Of a stretch of DNA of 64,000 bases, positions 8,691 to 17,162 are shown in pieces. The notes below the pieces were generated by a model. The model was given only the letters and a program-made list of their open reading frames with translations, made no database searches and was not told the DNA's origin. The stretch spans positions 2,480,001 through 2,544,000 of the forward strand of contig NZ_CP098774.1 of NCBI RefSeq assembly GCF_028473665.1, in the 5' to 3' direction. Source of the DNA: Sphingomonas sp. QA11 (GTDB lineage: Bacteria; Pseudomonadota; Alphaproteobacteria; Sphingomonadales; Sphingomonadaceae). The stretch's first letter is position 1, and each line of letters begins with the position of its first letter. A program made the position numbers and the translations under genes.

Positions 8691-10346
8691 CTATGCCGCC
8701 GCGCCGCGCAACCGGTCCACCAGCGCCGCGACGTCGTCAGGCAGCGCGTCCCCCCGCCACCCGACATGCAGGTCCGGCCGGGAAAGCAGCAGATTGTGGC
8801 GATAGACACCGGTGCGCTCGTCGTCAGCGACATCGATCACCGTCAGCGGCATCCCGACGGTAGCTGCCGCCGTCTCAAGCGCGGCCACGTCGACCGACGG
8901 ATCGAACCGCAGCACCGTATAGTCGTGCCCGAAATCGTCATAGGCGGAGTTGCCGTTGCGCCGCCAGAAATGCGGCGTGCGGCATCCTGGCACGGTCGAT
9001 TGCTCGAAATGGGCCATCGAATAGGCCGGTTGAGCTTCCCCATCATAGGAGATGATCGGAGAATCCGGATAGAAATAGCCGAAATTGAGTCCGCCGCAGC
9101 AATATTGCTGAACGTTCAACGCATAGACCTGCTGCCCCAGCGCCGCGCGCGCTGCTTCGCCTTCGGGGCCATCAAGTTCGACCGCTTCCGGCACGGCACG
9201 TCGATGCGCGATCGCACTCAGCGCGTGGTTCATCGCGAAATGCGACACCTGCTCGGTAATCGGCAGCCGCTCGCCCTCATAAGCGTCGAGCAGATGCTCC
9301 CCGCCCCAGCCGTTCAGCGTCGCCGCGAGCAGCCACGTCAGGTTCATCGCATCGGCGATCCCGGCGTTCATGCCGAAGCCGGCATAGGGCACCCACAGAT
9401 GCGCGCTGTCACCACAGATGAAGATGCGGCGATCGCGGAACTTGTCGGCCACCAGCCGGCGACCGATCCAGTCCTCCTTGCTGATCACCTCAAAGTCGAA
9501 ATCGTCGTCCACGCCGAGGATGGTGCGGATCGACGCATCGCGATCGATCGCATCGAAATCTTCTTCGTGCTCATAGAGATAGTTGTGGATCAGCCAGGTC
9601 TCGCGCCCGTCGATCGCCACCGTATTGCCGGAACGGCGCGCATTCAGCGACAGGTTCATCCAGCCCGGCCGGCCTCGCATCATCTCCAGAAGACGCGGGG
9701 CGCGGATATAGGTCGATTGCACGCGCTGGACGACCGCATCGCCCGACAGTTCCGCACCGATGATCGAGCGCACGCGCGAGCGTCCGCCGTCGCAACCGAC
9801 CAGATAAAGCGCGGTCAGCGTTTCGATGGTGCCGCTGGCCAGATCACGCACCGTGACGGTGACGCAGTCCGCATCCTGCGTCGCATCGAGCAGTTCGGTT
9901 TCGGTGCGGATCGTGATCAGCGGGCTGGCGGCCGCCTGCGCGAAGATCAGCGGCTCCAGAAAAATCTGATTGATCCGATGCGGGGGCTCCGGCGTTGGCC
10001 ACCCTGTGTCCGGCCCGGTGAAATCGGTCCAGCGCTCGGCCCGTGCGGGGATCGGAATCCGGGTGATCTCATGTCCCTGCGTCACGCTGGTGCGATAGAC
10101 GCAGTCATTGGGATAGTCGGACGGCAGGCCGGCATCCCGCACCACATCGGCAAAGCCGAGCCGGCGAAACGCCTCCATCGTGCGTGCTGCCACATGGTTG
10201 CATTTCACGCTCGGCGGCTGACCCGCCTTGCGGGTCTCGACAATGATCGAGCGCACGCCGCGCCGCGCGAGATCCAGTGCCACCACCAACCCGACGGGGC
10301 CGGCGCCGCTGATCACCACCTGGGCATTGCTCGCCGCCATCGTCAT
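8691..10346 (-). CDS. FAD-dependent aromatic monooxygenase (MhpA/TfdB-like)
   Basis: A 551-residue class A flavoprotein hydroxylase. It has the Rossmann fingerprint GAGPVG (14-19), the second FAD/NADPH motif CDGGRSRVR (185-193) and the third FAD motif GDSAHLWVPYAGFGMN (312-327). The C-terminal thioredoxin-like region ends with the DLHVGWRGD pattern seen in phenol hydroxylases and 3-(3-hydroxyphenyl)propionate hydroxylase. The ATG at 10346 overlaps the TGA of the dioxygenase gene (ATGA); an ATG six bases on is also possible. It probably ortho-hydroxylates a phenolic substrate to give the catechol cleaved by the adjacent LigB protein. The substrate is unknown; a hydroxyphenylacetate would fit the HpaR neighbour. 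Confidence 0.85.
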   Translation of the reverse strand: MTMAASNAQVVISGAGPVGLVVALDLARRGVRSIIVETRKAGQPPSVKCNHVAARTMEAFRRLGFADVVRDAGLPSDYPNDCVYRTSVTQGHEITRIPIPARAERWTDFTGPDTGWPTPEPPHRINQIFLEPLIFAQAAASPLITIRTETELLDATQDADCVTVTVRDLASGTIETLTALYLVGCDGGRSRVRSIIGAELSGDAVVQRVQSTYIRAPRLLEMMRGRPGWMNLSLNARRSGNTVAIDGRETWLIHNYLYEHEEDFDAIDRDASIRTILGVDDDFDFEVISKEDWIGRRLVADKFRDRRIFICGDSAHLWVPYAGFGMNAGIADAMNLTWLLAATLNGWGGEHLLDAYEGERLPITEQVSHFAMNHALSAIAHRRAVPEAVELDGPEGEAARAALGQQVYALNVQQYCCGGLNFGYFYPDSPIISYDGEAQPAYSMAHFEQSTVPGCRTPHFWRRNGNSAYDDFGHDYTVLRFDPSVDVAALETAAATVGMPLTVIDVADDERTGVYRHNLLLSRPDLHVGWRGDALPDDVAALVDRLRGAAA

Positions 10347-11365
10347 TGCCACGTCACGAAAGCACAGGACGATCCGGTGCCGCCTTCGGTGCGGTAAAGC
10401 GTCTGGTAGTCGATCTCGCGCATCTTCAACCCGGCGTGCCGCATCGCCGCCGAGGTGGCGATCCAGCTCTTGCACTCCGACGTGCCGGCCATCAGCTCAT
10501 TCTGTGGAATGGCTGACAAGACAGCCTCGTCGTCATTCGCCAGCGCGTTCAAAAAGCGGCGATCCCATTCCGGATCGACCACGAAGTGTGTCAGGCCGCC
10601 CGTGGTGAGGACCGCGACACGCGCATCGCTATCCCATGCCGCGATCGCGCGGGCGACCGCGCCACCGAACGCGTAGCAGCGCGCGGCGGAGGGGCTATTG
10701 TCGAAATACCAGCAATTCACGTCGACCGGCACGTTCGGCTTCATGTGATCGCGGATCACGTTCTTGTAGAGGAAACCGTAGGCATGCGGCAGGCCGAACA
10801 TCAGCGACCTGTCGTTCAGTACGGTCGGCTTTTCATGGCACAGTGTCACATCAAACGCGCTCTCGCGCACCAGATGCCGTGCGATATGCTGGCCAAGCGC
10901 GCGGTTGCCAGGGAACGCGACACGGGCGTCGGGCAAATGGCCGTGATCGGAAAGCTCGATGCCGATCGGCAGCCGCGCGTTCTGCTCGGCCGTGCGTGGC
11001 AGGTTGGGCAGTTCGTCGGCGGCGATCACGGCAAAGGCCGGCACGATCTCCGAAAAGAATTCGTGCTGGTCGTTGCCGATCATCACCACCACGTCGGGGT
11101 CGACCTCCCGGAACAGGGCGTGAAGCGTGTCCATTGCCGCAAACGATGCGTCGAGCGCCGCGCGGCGCGTTTCGATCGCAAGCCGCTCGCCCAGTTTCTC
11201 ATCCGCGCGCTCCGCCGCCAGTTCGGCATAGGTCATCTTCTTGCCGTGGAACCACAAGGGCACGCCGTCCTTGCGATCGCGGTCCCCGCGAAGATCCCAA
11301 TCCTCCGCCTGCGTATGAAGCTGCGGCGTATGCGCGCAGCCGATTCCGAGCACGATCCTGGCCAT
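10343..11365 (-). CDS. Class III (LigB-type) extradiol dioxygenase, stand-alone
   Basis: A 340-residue non-haem Fe(II) dioxygenase of the LigB superfamily. Visible ligands are His12 in GCAHTPQL and the NDQHEFF motif (His101, Glu102). It cleaves a catechol next to the hydroxyl pair, giving a hydroxymuconic semialdehyde. The ATG at 11365 has AGGGG six bases upstream. No LigA partner lies next to it, unlike the LigA/LigB pair at 22759-23900, and it is shorter than the fused gallate dioxygenases (about 420 residues). Its place between FAH-A and the FAD monooxygenase makes it the ring-cleavage step of the minus-strand operon. Confidence 0.85.
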   Translation of the reverse strand: MARIVLGIGCAHTPQLHTQAEDWDLRGDRDRKDGVPLWFHGKKMTYAELAAERADEKLGERLAIETRRAALDASFAAMDTLHALFREVDPDVVVMIGNDQHEFFSEIVPAFAVIAADELPNLPRTAEQNARLPIGIELSDHGHLPDARVAFPGNRALGQHIARHLVRESAFDVTLCHEKPTVLNDRSLMFGLPHAYGFLYKNVIRDHMKPNVPVDVNCWYFDNSPSAARCYAFGGAVARAIAAWDSDARVAVLTTGGLTHFVVDPEWDRRFLNALANDDEAVLSAIPQNELMAGTSECKSWIATSAAMRHAGLKMREIDYQTLYRTEGGTGSSCAFVTWQ

Positions 11366-11403
11366 AATTCCCCTGCGCGCAGATGTTTGAAGAAAGCGGT
11401 GGT

Positions 11404-12369
11404 TCAGGAACCAACCGAGATGCGGTTCGACAGGCGACCGAGCCCGTCGATCTCCACATCGGTCAACTTGCCGTCATAGAGATTGAGGTAGGTGCCGATA
11501 TTGCCGCGAGGGTGCTTTTCGGTGCCCTTCGACGCGGTGCCGGTGTGCAGGCAATCGCCCACCTCCATCGTGAACCACTTGCTCGCTTCGGAAATCACGC
11601 GCTCCACCGGGAAGAAATAATTGGCGGTGCTGTCGTCGGCATAGCATTCGCCGTCGATATAGCCGCGCACGCGCAGCGCGTTGGGATCGGAAATCTCGTC
11701 CTTGGTCGTCAGCCACGGCCCCATCGCCGCGAAGGTGTCAGCCCCCTTCGACTTGCTGTGGTAGATGAACAGCAGATAGGTATCCTCGCCGCCCTCGAAC
11801 TTTGGGCGCCACGCCAGATGGTGCGGCTTGATCACTTCGGGACGCTGCTTGAGCGCGATCGAATCCTGCGAGAACTTCACCCCGCTTGCGGTGACGTCGT
11901 TGGTCAGCGTGTAGCCGAACACATAGTCCAGCGCCTTTTCAGGCGGCACGTTCTTCGCCGTCTTGCCGAACACGATCACCGGCTCCGGCTCGGGGATCGA
12001 CTGGCCGTGATCCTTGAGCAGTTCGATCGACTTGTTGTGGCCGGTGAGCGCCGAACGCCCCTTGGTGAAGAACATCGGCGCGGTCATCGGCTTGACCGCA
12101 TATTGGTTGAGATTGTTGTTGTTGACCGCGCAACCGAGAATCTTCGACGGGCGCGGGTTGGGCGCCATCCAGTCGGCATCGGCAAGGCCGATGATCGGCA
12201 GGCGCCCGGCAAGGGCCGCCTCGATCGCGGCGGCGGCGTTGTCCAGCCCGGCATTGCCGGCCTCGATCAGATCCTCCATCCACGCATATTCGAGCGCGAC
12301 CGCCTGATCATCCGCGACGCGTGCGATCACCGTTGGCTTGCCGTTGATCCTGATGGTGCCCAGCTTCAT
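11404..12369 (-). CDS. FAH family protein A
   Basis: A 321-residue FAH-fold protein. It has the family pattern EPVIVFGKTAKNVPPEKAL, then VFGYTLTNDVTASGVKFS, and a C-terminal GDCLHTGTASKG loop. The ATG at 12369 has AGGAGAGTAAC immediately upstream. The acidic pair normally spaced E-x-E appears as EPEPV here, near residue 151. It follows the Rieske gene by 41 bases. The reaction is unknown; FAH members in such operons hydrolyse or isomerise ring-cleavage products. It is longer at the N-terminus than HpaG2. Confidence 0.8.
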   Translation of the reverse strand: MKLGTIRINGKPTVIARVADDQAVALEYAWMEDLIEAGNAGLDNAAAAIEAALAGRLPIIGLADADWMAPNPRPSKILGCAVNNNNLNQYAVKPMTAPMFFTKGRSALTGHNKSIELLKDHGQSIPEPEPVIVFGKTAKNVPPEKALDYVFGYTLTNDVTASGVKFSQDSIALKQRPEVIKPHHLAWRPKFEGGEDTYLLFIYHSKSKGADTFAAMGPWLTTKDEISDPNALRVRGYIDGECYADDSTANYFFPVERVISEASKWFTMEVGDCLHTGTASKGTEKHPRGNIGTYLNLYDGKLTDVEIDGLGRLSNRISVGS

Positions 12370-12410
12370 GTTACTCTCCTGCTTTTTTGCAAACGCCCGC
12401 GCGGGAGCGG

Positions 12411-13694
12411 TCAGATCGTGTGTTCCGCGTCCTCGGCGATCATCCCCATCGCGAGTTGAAATTCGCGTTTTATTTCCTCGGGTTGGCCCACCTGATGCGG
12501 GTAATCCGGCTGGTTGAAGCGATAGGCGAGCTTGCGCCCCAACTCCCAGCTTTCCTCCAGCGTCATCGAGGTGGTGAAGATCTCGCGATGCTTGATCGGA
12601 AGCTCGACGCATTTGTTGCGATCGGGATCGCGGATCAGCCCCTTGGGATCGCGGCCCTCCGCCACGGCCTTCATATTCTCATCGAAGGAACGCCGCAGCA
12701 TGATGATGCCGAGATCGCTCTGCCCCAGATGCTCTTCGGTGCGATCGGCGATCGCGCCCTGCCCGGCCCAGGCGACGATGTCCTGATTGAGCACGTGGCT
12801 GGTGATCCACTCGCCCCGCTCGTCCTTCACCGGGCCCCGCCAGTAAGGCACGCGCTGCTGGACATACGGTTCCTGCGCGACGGGCACGCGATGGAACATC
12901 CAGGTGATGCTCAGCGTGTTCTCGTCATCGACCGGCACGCGCCATTCGATATGATCGCCAAGGAAGAAGGCGTTCGGCCACAAGGCGGTCGAACCGACCG
13001 TCCAATGCTGGCTGTCCTTGTCGGTATCCTCGCGGACGCGGCGATAGATGTGGCCGAACTCGAATTCGTCGAACTTCAACTCAAGGTGCTTCGGCCCGTA
13101 GCTACCGTCGCCCGACAGGCGGGATGACCAGTTCCGGTGCATCCATTCGAAATGCACCGGGTCCAGGCTGTTTTCCTGGCACTGGAACCAGTTGCACGGC
13201 ACATCGGCATAGACCACCTGGCGGAAGCCGTTGTCCCAGGTAAACGGCTCCCAATTGGGCACCAGCGGCGGCTGGCCGGGGCCCATATAGGCCCATAGCA
13301 TCCCGGCCTTTTCCTCAACGGGATAGGCCTTGGTGCGGATCTTGTCGCGGAAGCGCGCCTTGGGGTTGGCGACATCCTCATAGGGCTGCTGGAGGCACTT
13401 GCCATCGGTGGCGAAACACCAGCCATGATAGCTGCAGCGTAGCCCGTCTTCCTCGATGATGCCGAACACCATGTCCGCGCGGCGATGCGGACATTGACGG
13501 TCGATAAGCCCGTAGCTGCCGTCACCCGCGCGGAAAGCAACGAGCGATTCGCCCAGCAGCTTGACCGGCTTTACCCCGAGTTCGTCGATTTCGGCGGTCG
13601 CCGCGAAGGGATGCCAGTAACGGCGCAGCAACTCACCCATCGGCGTTCCCGGGCCGACGCGCGTCAGTCGTTCATTCTGTGCCGGACTGGCCAT
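12411..13694 (-). CDS. Rieske non-haem iron oxygenase, alpha subunit (phthalate/phenoxybenzoate dioxygenase type)
   Basis: A 427-residue terminal oxygenase. The [2Fe-2S] ligands are Cys68, His70, Cys87 and His90 (CPHRRAD ... CSYHGW). The mononuclear iron site is DPVHFEWMH (His181, His186). The N-terminus GTPMGELLRRYWHPFA is typical of the phthalate 4,5-dioxygenase group. The ATG at 13694 has GGGGGAGGAAG upstream. It is the first gene of the long minus-strand run and faces the IclR regulator across an 89-base region containing a perfect inverted repeat. No ferredoxin or reductase gene is seen in the window, so electrons must come from elsewhere. Confidence 0.9.
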   Translation of the reverse strand: MASPAQNERLTRVGPGTPMGELLRRYWHPFAATAEIDELGVKPVKLLGESLVAFRAGDGSYGLIDRQCPHRRADMVFGIIEEDGLRCSYHGWCFATDGKCLQQPYEDVANPKARFRDKIRTKAYPVEEKAGMLWAYMGPGQPPLVPNWEPFTWDNGFRQVVYADVPCNWFQCQENSLDPVHFEWMHRNWSSRLSGDGSYGPKHLELKFDEFEFGHIYRRVREDTDKDSQHWTVGSTALWPNAFFLGDHIEWRVPVDDENTLSITWMFHRVPVAQEPYVQQRVPYWRGPVKDERGEWITSHVLNQDIVAWAGQGAIADRTEEHLGQSDLGIIMLRRSFDENMKAVAEGRDPKGLIRDPDRNKCVELPIKHREIFTTSMTLEESWELGRKLAYRFNQPDYPHQVGQPEEIKREFQLAMGMIAEDAEHTI

Positions 13695-13755
13695 CTTCCT
13701 CCTCCCCCGAAACGTCATAAATTGTTGGGTCGGAGCTATAACGCGGTATCGACAC

Positions 13756-13783
13756 GCGCAACAAAATGATCTATTTGTTGCGC
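13756..13783. promoter_or_regulatory. Perfect 10-bp inverted repeat GCGCAACAAA-N8-TTTGTTGCGC, putative IclR operator
   Basis: The two arms (13756-13765 and 13774-13783) are exact complements with an eight-base spacer. The right arm abuts the likely IclR start codon at 13784, and the site sits between the divergent Rieske and IclR genes, so it could control both. A single good arm TTTGTTGCGC recurs at 17101-17110 upstream of the TonB receptor gene. Confidence 0.7.
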
Positions 13784-14620
13784 ATGTCGCAACAGACTTT
13801 GCCCGAAAGCAATGACCGCGATCCGCGCCGACAAGCGCCAACGGAGGGGCTCGGCAAGATCGAGGCAGTCGCAACCGCGACCGCGATCATCGACTTTCTC
13901 GCCGAACGCGGCCGCAAGGTCAGCGTTCAGGACGTGGCGACTATGTTAGGCATCACCAAATCACGCGCTTCACGCCACCTCGCCAATCTCGAGTTGCTCG
14001 GGCTGGTCGGACGGCAGGGCAGCCGCGGCTACGAGCTTGGCTGGCGCCTGGTGCGCTGGGGCCATATCGCCGCCGGAAGGCTCGATCTCGTCACGCTACT
14101 CGATGAACATATCGTGGCGCTCGCGCGCGATATCGGGTTGACGGTGTTGCTGTGCACCGATGCCGGCGGTGACGCGGTCGTGGTGCGATCGATCCCCGCG
14201 CCGCAGGCAATTCATATCGACGTGAAGCCGGGATTGGTGCTGAGCCTGCCGCATTCGCCTTCGGCCCGGATTGCCTTCGCCTTCCAGTCGCGAGAGCGAC
14301 GGGAGAAATTGCTCGGCCATCTGTGCGCGCGCGAGCCGAACTTCCGCATTGCCGACCGCAATGAGTTCATGGTCCAAATCGCGGATATCCAGCGCCACTA
14401 TGTTTGCTGGACGCGCGACAAGTTCAATCTCGGCCACGGCGCGGTCGCCGCGCCGGTGTTCGATCAGGACGAACAATTGCGCGCGGTGGTGACGGTGATG
14501 ATCCCCAGTTCGGAACTCGGCGAACGAGGCCCGCCGCGCCCGCTGATCGATGCGTTGCTGCGTTGCTGCAGCCTGTGCTCGCGACGGCTCAACTCGCGCT
14601 TCCAGTTCCCCGTGGGATAG
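13784..14620 (+). CDS. IclR-family transcriptional regulator
   Basis: A 278-residue regulator. The N-terminal winged helix-turn-helix (KVSVQDVATMLGITKSRASRHLANLELLGLV) is followed by the IclR effector domain with the usual late pattern GHGAVAAPVFDQDEQLRAVVTVM. I start it at the ATG at 13784 (MSQQTLPE), because the earlier ATG at 13766 lies inside the perfect inverted repeat that is probably its own operator. It is divergent from the Rieske gene, and IclR proteins of this kind (PcaR, PobR, MhpR relatives) control aromatic catabolism in response to a pathway intermediate. Confidence 0.85.
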   Translation: MSQQTLPESNDRDPRRQAPTEGLGKIEAVATATAIIDFLAERGRKVSVQDVATMLGITKSRASRHLANLELLGLVGRQGSRGYELGWRLVRWGHIAAGRLDLVTLLDEHIVALARDIGLTVLLCTDAGGDAVVVRSIPAPQAIHIDVKPGLVLSLPHSPSARIAFAFQSRERREKLLGHLCAREPNFRIADRNEFMVQIADIQRHYVCWTRDKFNLGHGAVAAPVFDQDEQLRAVVTVMIPSSELGERGPPRPLIDALLRCCSLCSRRLNSRFQFPVG

Positions 14621-14711
14621 CAACACGAAATCCCCCGTCGACCTGCGACGAGGGCTTCCGGCTTCGCAGCGGCACCGGGCGACCGCAACGGCCGCCCGAC
14701 AACACCTCAGG

Positions 14712-16985
14712 TCAGAACTTGGTACCGAATTGCACGCCGATCGTGCGCGGCTGCGCGATAAGCGTCTGGTATGGCGTCACCGAGTCGGCGATCGAGTTGA
14801 TCTGCGCCCGCTTGTCGAACAGGTTCCGCGCGAACAACGACGCGGTCCAATCCTTCTTGTGGGCGAAGGTCAGCGCCGCGTTGACCAGGGTGAACGCCTG
14901 CGGTGCCATCAGGTTGTAGGCGGGGCGATAGTCCATGAAGGCATATTTGCCGCGATGCTGCGCATCTACCCGGAATTCCAGCGAACTGTCGCCCGCGATC
15001 GCCCAGCTATACGACGCTGAGCCGTTGAGCGTGAACGTCGGGGTATTGGCGAACTGCGTGCCGGCCACCGGCGAGCCGGAGATCGCCGGCTGATCCTTCA
15101 GCCACTTCGCCTTGAACACGGTGCCGCTGGCGGTCAGCTCAAGCCCGTGCACTGGCCGCGCGGTGAGATCGAACTCGACACCCTGCGACCGGGCGCACAG
15201 CCCTGAGCAATTGAGCACGCCCGAGAACGACCCGTTGAAGAAATCGCCCGAGATCTGCGTATTGTACCAGTTGATCCGATACAGCGCGATGTTCGCCTGC
15301 AGCGCGCGGTTGAACCAGTCGGTCTTGGCGCCAGCCTCGAAGTTCCAGGTATAGTCCGGGCCATAGGACGCCGGCAGCTCCGGCACGACCCTGACGATAG
15401 TACCGCCGGCGCGATAACCCTGCGACGCCGAGGCGTAGAGCATGACATCGTTGGTCGGCTTATAGTCCGCCTCGAACTTGTAAATCGCCTTGCTTTCCTT
15501 GCTCCGCACATCGTCCGGCGCGCCGTTCGAGCCGAGCCGCAGGAACGGCACGATCGAGGTCGCGATATCATGGCGGGTATTCGAGAACACACGCACGCCG
15601 CCAAGGACCGAGAATTTATCGGAAAGCTTCAGCGTCGTCTCACCGAAACCAGCCCACTGGTCGAGCTTGAAATCGCCTGCGCGCCGATACCACAGGGGGT
15701 CGGATGGAATAGAGTAACCGGTACGCAGGTTGACGTCGACAAAGCTGTTGTCGATCTGGGTCCGGCGGTTCTGGTAGATGCCGCCGACGATGAAGTTGAA
15801 CGGGCCGTCGAAGCTCGTCGCCAACCGCAATTCTGAATTCCACATCGTCAATTTCTGCGCCGAGCGGAAGGTGATCGCTGTCGGCAACGTGATCTGCGGG
15901 AAGGCACCAATGCTCTGGAGGAAGCCGAAGAACAGCGGCAGCCCCTGCTGATCGGTATAGCTCTCGTTCCGGCGGCGCTGATAGGATTGGGTAAATGTCA
16001 GCGTCATGTTCGAGAAACGATGCTCGAGCGTCAGGCCAGCGAGGATCGAGCGATCGTGGTACGGCTCGCGGCTCTGCGTCCTGGATTGAAGATCGCCCGC
16101 CGCCGGCAGCGCGACGCCGCCGATCACCGACGGACGCGCCCATTCATAGGGCTGTCCGTTGGACTTCAGGTCCTGCAGGTAAAACTGCGTGGTAGCGGTC
16201 GTATCCGCACCAAGCTCATAGATACCGTTCCAGCGGAAACCCCAGCTATTCGCGCTGTTGATGTTGTCCTTGCCGAACGCCTTGTTGTCGATGAAGCCCG
16301 GCGTGTGGACGCCGTAGCCGACGATGCGGAACGCGACGGAATCGCCGAGCGGCACGTTGACCATGCCCTTGGCCGAATAGCCCGCCCCACCATGCTCGAC
16401 CTGCGAGCCTTCGACGTCGACGCGTCCCTCCATCACACCCAGCTTCGCCGGGTTGGACAGCACGCGCACCACACCGGCCAGCGCCGACGAGCCGTAGAGC
16501 GTGCTCTGCGGACCGCGCAGCACCTCGACGCGCTGCACGTCATAGACGAGGAAGTCGGTCTGGCGACCGGCGGCGCTGGTCGCGCTGTCACCGGTGCCGG
16601 CGGTGGGCATGTTGTCGTAGTAGAGACCGACGGTGGATTCGCCGGCGCCAACCAGGCCGCGGATCATCAGGGTGTTCTGCCCCGGCCCGGCATTGATGAC
16701 GTTGAGGCCCGCAACGTTGCGCGTGACCTGCTCGATATTCGTCACCTGGCGCTTGGTCAGATCTTCGGCGGTGATCACGCCGATGCTGCTCGGGGTTTCC
16801 TGAAGCCGCTGTTCGCGCTTGTTGGCGGTGACGACGATATCGGGAATGCCGCTATCGTCGGCGGGTTTCGCGGTGTCGGTATCAGCCGCGGGCACGGCTT
16901 CGGCAGCCCGTGCAACGGCTGGCGTCGCTACCAGCGCTACAGCCATCGCCACGGAGGATGCCGCCATCATAACTGTCTGTTTCAT
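14712..16985 (-). CDS. TonB-dependent outer-membrane receptor 1
   Basis: A 757-residue receptor. A signal peptide (MKQTVMMAASSVAMAVALVA..., cleavage near ARAAEA) is followed by a TonB-box-like IPDIVVTANKRE, a plug domain (TPSSIGVITAEDLTKRQVTN ... VEVLRGPQSTLYGSSALAG) and a beta-barrel ending in the aromatic terminus GVQFGTKF. The ATG at 16985 has a GGAAAGGTGG site. It lies inside the aromatic region, and its promoter carries both TAACATGTTA (17057) and a TTTGTTGCGC arm (17101). It therefore probably takes up the aromatic substrate or an oligomeric precursor, rather than a siderophore. Confidence 0.9.
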   Translation of the reverse strand: MKQTVMMAASSVAMAVALVATPAVARAAEAVPAADTDTAKPADDSGIPDIVVTANKREQRLQETPSSIGVITAEDLTKRQVTNIEQVTRNVAGLNVINAGPGQNTLMIRGLVGAGESTVGLYYDNMPTAGTGDSATSAAGRQTDFLVYDVQRVEVLRGPQSTLYGSSALAGVVRVLSNPAKLGVMEGRVDVEGSQVEHGGAGYSAKGMVNVPLGDSVAFRIVGYGVHTPGFIDNKAFGKDNINSANSWGFRWNGIYELGADTTATTQFYLQDLKSNGQPYEWARPSVIGGVALPAAGDLQSRTQSREPYHDRSILAGLTLEHRFSNMTLTFTQSYQRRRNESYTDQQGLPLFFGFLQSIGAFPQITLPTAITFRSAQKLTMWNSELRLATSFDGPFNFIVGGIYQNRRTQIDNSFVDVNLRTGYSIPSDPLWYRRAGDFKLDQWAGFGETTLKLSDKFSVLGGVRVFSNTRHDIATSIVPFLRLGSNGAPDDVRSKESKAIYKFEADYKPTNDVMLYASASQGYRAGGTIVRVVPELPASYGPDYTWNFEAGAKTDWFNRALQANIALYRINWYNTQISGDFFNGSFSGVLNCSGLCARSQGVEFDLTARPVHGLELTASGTVFKAKWLKDQPAISGSPVAGTQFANTPTFTLNGSASYSWAIAGDSSLEFRVDAQHRGKYAFMDYRPAYNLMAPQAFTLVNAALTFAHKKDWTASLFARNLFDKRAQINSIADSVTPYQTLIAQPRTIGVQFGTKF

Positions 16986-17056
16986 CTTACCCACCTTTCC
17001 CCTCCCAACACATCGTCCGGACCGGGTTGCTGAACCCATCTCCAGATCGAATTAGA

Positions 17057-17066
17057 TAACATGTTA
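17057..17066. promoter_or_regulatory. TAACATGTTA operator copy before TonB receptor 1
   Basis: Identical to 3545-3554, and extended by one matching base on each side (ATAACATGTTAT). It lies 71 bases upstream of the start at 16985. Confidence 0.6.
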
Positions 17067-17100
17067 TTTTTATCCACACTGGATGCAACGCGCTTGATGA

Positions 17101-17126
17101 TTTGTTGCGCGCAGCGAAACAACAAA
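17101..17126. promoter_or_regulatory. Possible IclR-type site before TonB receptor 1
   Basis: TTTGTTGCGC at 17101-17110 equals one arm of the perfect repeat at 13756-13783. A reversed CAACAAA occurs at 17120-17126 and a GCAAC at 17085-17089, but neither is spaced exactly as in the perfect site, so this is a weaker call. Confidence 0.4.
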
Positions 17127-17162
17127 CCGCGACACGAAGCTGCAACAGTGACGCAATAGGGC

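Noticed and set aside
8541..10397. Plus-strand open frame (about 618 codons) opposite the FAD monooxygenase
   Set aside because: Antisense to a protein with three FAD motifs; low-complexity composition typical of GC-rich complements.
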